Below, piece after piece: positions 60,820-62,448 of a DNA stretch of 62,448 nt (positions are counted from its first letter, which is position 1; the number at the start of each line of letters is the position of its first letter). Origin of the DNA: Chitinophagaceae bacterium T5-Br10_B2g13 (GTDB lineage Bacteria; Bacteroidota; Rhodothermia; Balneolales; Balneolaceae). The stretch lies in NCBI GenBank assembly GCA_001564065.1, contig LKNA01000009.1, forward strand, positions 1 through 62,448, given 5' to 3'. Below the pieces are notes generated by a model. That model searched no databases. It was not told the origin of the DNA and saw nothing but the letters and a program-made list of their open reading frames with translations. The translations under genes were made by a program, and so were the position numbers.

Positions 60820-62448
60820 TCAGATCAGGATCAGGTAGGTCAGTTTCATAATTCCGGTGGTGCTGTTCATGATTACGTTTCGCCTCGGGTCAAAAAGGTC
60901 TTCATTGTCACCGGTTATATGATAGGACGTATTGAATACGATGAACAGATCACTACCCGGTCTGTGTCTCCAGTTGATGCGCAGGTTAGACTGCAGATTC
61001 CTTGAAAAGTTGTCGTACTGAATCAGTGCACGAGCAAACAATTTTCGATTTACGGCACCCAGTATGGACGTTCTGAATGTAGTGGCTTCAAAATCGCCGT
61101 TTTCGAAGGGGAGCCGGATGATGGATTGATTTGCTCCGCCTTCGATATGAAAATGTTTGGACTGCCGGAATCCGAAATTGATTCCAAAATCGGTTCGGTT
61201 TCCATCATAAAATTCTCCGGTTGAGAAATTAAATGAACCGAAAATATTCCGGGCTTCATCTGTTCTGCCATTAAGAGAAAGAACCTGAAACGTATAGTCG
61301 CCGGCGGGAATAATTACATCAGAGCGAAGTGCAAAGCTGTTTACGAGTCGTTCAAACTGACTGTTGTACTCCACGCTTACAGACTGGCGGTTTTCAAACT
61401 CAGCACGGAGTGATCCCGAAAACCGGGTTGATTGTTTAAAACCATCTTGTCCCTCAAAATAGTCGTATGAGGATAAAAAATGGAGTTTCCGGATGGAAGG
61501 AATGTTATCGATACTCACATTCGGTTTATAGCCAATATTACCTGAGTATTGACGGAAATTTTGTCTTCGCACAAATCCCAGCGCAGGCTGATAATTGATT
61601 CCCACAGCGGTGTATGAAAATCCACCCTCATAAATATCATTTTCCAGCTGCAAGGCAATATGGCCGGCAGCATCATTCAGCTGCTCATTTGAATCCCAGA
61701 CATTTGTAAACCATGCATCGAACTGGCTTGAACTCCAGAATCGGTATCGTGTGTCTAAACCCAGTGCACGATTAAAACCATCCGGGCTTTCCACATTGGT
61801 AAAAATGGAACCCACGGTAGCTCTTGGGAAAACATCAGCCTGAAAACGAGCAACACTGTTGTTTGTAGATCGGCTCCCAAAAGCATCCCCCATTCTGTTC
61901 CCGGTTTCAATGTTCATAGCGCCAACCGAATATCGACTTGATTGACCGGTGATTCGGGCACCTGTTAAAATTTGATCCGTTAAACCAATGGTTCTTGAGA
62001 AAAATGTTTGAGTGGATCGAACATTACCGTGTTGAAACAGACCGGATCGTTCCAAAAAGAACTCACGTTTTTCAGGAAAGAAGAGGTTGAAGCGGGTCAG
62101 GTTCAACTGAACATTATCGGCTTCAACCTGAGCGAAATCGGTGTTTACGGTCAGATCAAGTGTAACATTCGAAGAGATGCTGTATTTCAGATCGCCGCCA
62201 AAGTCGTAGTTGTAATCAATTTCAGTCGCTTCATTTGCGAGATCAGGTCGGAACTCCTGAGCACCGGTAATTACATACGGTTTGATCTCAATATTTTTTC
62301 CGCGGTTAATGCCTTTCAATCCTTTCAGTCGTCCATACTGCGATGCAGCTGCCAGCACTCCAAAACTACCGCCGTACTCCATTCCTATTGCCGGCCAGAG
62401 AACGCGTTCATTCTTACGGTTGATCATCCGGGAAACCATTAAACCAAA
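60820..62448 (-). CDS. DUF5916 family outer-membrane protein, 5' end beyond window
   Basis: Partial: the frame is open to the window edge (62448), so the N-terminus is missing; the usual family members have 700-900 residues with an N-terminal CBM9-like sugar-binding domain. The visible part has the DUF5916 hallmark KYSISSNVTLDLTVNTDFAQ and the NLTRFNLFFPEKREFFLE segment, then a long alternating-strand beta-barrel-like C-terminus with aromatic strand ends. It is probably an outer-membrane barrel; role unknown. ATG at 62439 is only an internal candidate and not the real start. Confidence 0.85.
   Translation of the reverse strand, partial: FGLMVSRMINRKNERVLWPAIGMEYGGSFGVLAAASQYGRLKGLKGINRGKNIEIKPYVITGAQEFRPDLANEATEIDYNYDFGGDLKYSISSNVTLDLTVNTDFAQVEADNVQLNLTRFNLFFPEKREFFLERSGLFQHGNVRSTQTFFSRTIGLTDQILTGARITGQSSRYSVGAMNIETGNRMGDAFGSRSTNNSVARFQADVFPRATVGSIFTNVESPDGFNRALGLDTRYRFWSSSQFDAWFTNVWDSNEQLNDAAGHIALQLENDIYEGGFSYTAVGINYQPALGFVRRQNFRQYSGNIGYKPNVSIDNIPSIRKLHFLSSYDYFEGQDGFKQSTRFSGSLRAEFENRQSVSVEYNSQFERLVNSFALRSDVIIPAGDYTFQVLSLNGRTDEARNIFGSFNFSTGEFYDGNRTDFGINFGFRQSKHFHIEGGANQSIIRLPFENGDFEATTFRTSILGAVNRKLFARALIQYDNFSRNLQSNLRINWRHRPGSDLFIVFNTSYHITGDNEDLFDPRRNVIMNSTTGIMKLTYLILI

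Overview
The window looks like chromosome of a Bacteroidota/Rhodothermota-type bacterium, most likely Balneolota (Balneola, Gracilimonas or Rhodohalobacter relatives). The grounds are a PorX-type response regulator/PglZ protein, a GldC gliding protein, a DUF5916 outer-membrane protein, BatA-type VWA and TPR proteins, many signal peptides ending in VAQ/FAQ, few Shine-Dalgarno sites, and TAnnTTTG-like -7 promoter boxes. The genus is an inference from gene content; no rRNA or other direct marker is present. Most genes are ordinary chromosomal housekeeping and envelope genes.

Layout. 1-5.0 kb: ComEA-like HhH protein, porX, tsaE and a small SH3-like protein on the plus strand, then thiN and a sodium:solute symporter coupled on the minus strand. 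5.1-14.2 kb: a long plus-strand run of nrnA, htrA lipoprotein, an RluA-type pseudouridine synthase, gldC, accA, a hotdog thioesterase, four small membrane/envelope proteins, cdsA and a TIGR01777 epimerase. 14.2-26.1 kb: a large minus-strand propeller lipoprotein, divergent from a plus-strand run of BatA/VWA protein, membrane protein, hflX, CBS protein, a 995-residue periplasmic TPR protein and aroA. 26.2-31.8 kb: hsp20, dnaK, terminator, tsaD, NAD-type isocitrate dehydrogenase, terminator, YfcE-like phosphoesterase, gatC. 31.9-39.3 kb: a glycan/envelope cluster (YfhO, methyltransferase, two GT2 glycosyltransferases, a Wzx-like flippase, a quinone oxidoreductase). 39.4-49.6 kb: a secreted protein plus FecR-domain pair, a BaiN-like flavoprotein, PIN-PhoH ATPase, SpoU methyltransferase, ALDH7-type dehydrogenase and a Ser/Thr kinase with TPRs.

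49.7-52.4 kb is the only clearly accessory stretch. It holds a DoxX gene and a bacterial PH-domain gene broken by one in-frame TGA. Next comes a REP-associated tyrosine transposase (RAYT) lying between two ~220-bp direct repeats, each of which contains an inverted pair of REP palindromes. After that come wbqC and an ABC-F ATPase. 54.5-62.4 kb: a sialidase-like propeller lipoprotein, an M19 dipeptidase lipoprotein, an MFS transporter, an uncharacterised two-TM protein, a 58-codon relic of a UvrD/HelD helicase C-terminus, a secreted propeller protein and a DUF5916 protein cut by the window edge.

How the genes fit together: PorX and GldC point to type IX secretion/gliding. TsaE and TsaD both serve tRNA t6A synthesis. 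AccA, CdsA, YfhO, the GTs, the flippase and WbqC build lipids and glycans. No tRNA, rRNA, CRISPR array, prophage or restriction/defence operon was seen. The most noteworthy items are the RAYT/REP element, the stop-interrupted PH gene beside it, the helicase relic, the thiN-coupled symporter, and the FecR-domain pair with no sigma/TonB partners.
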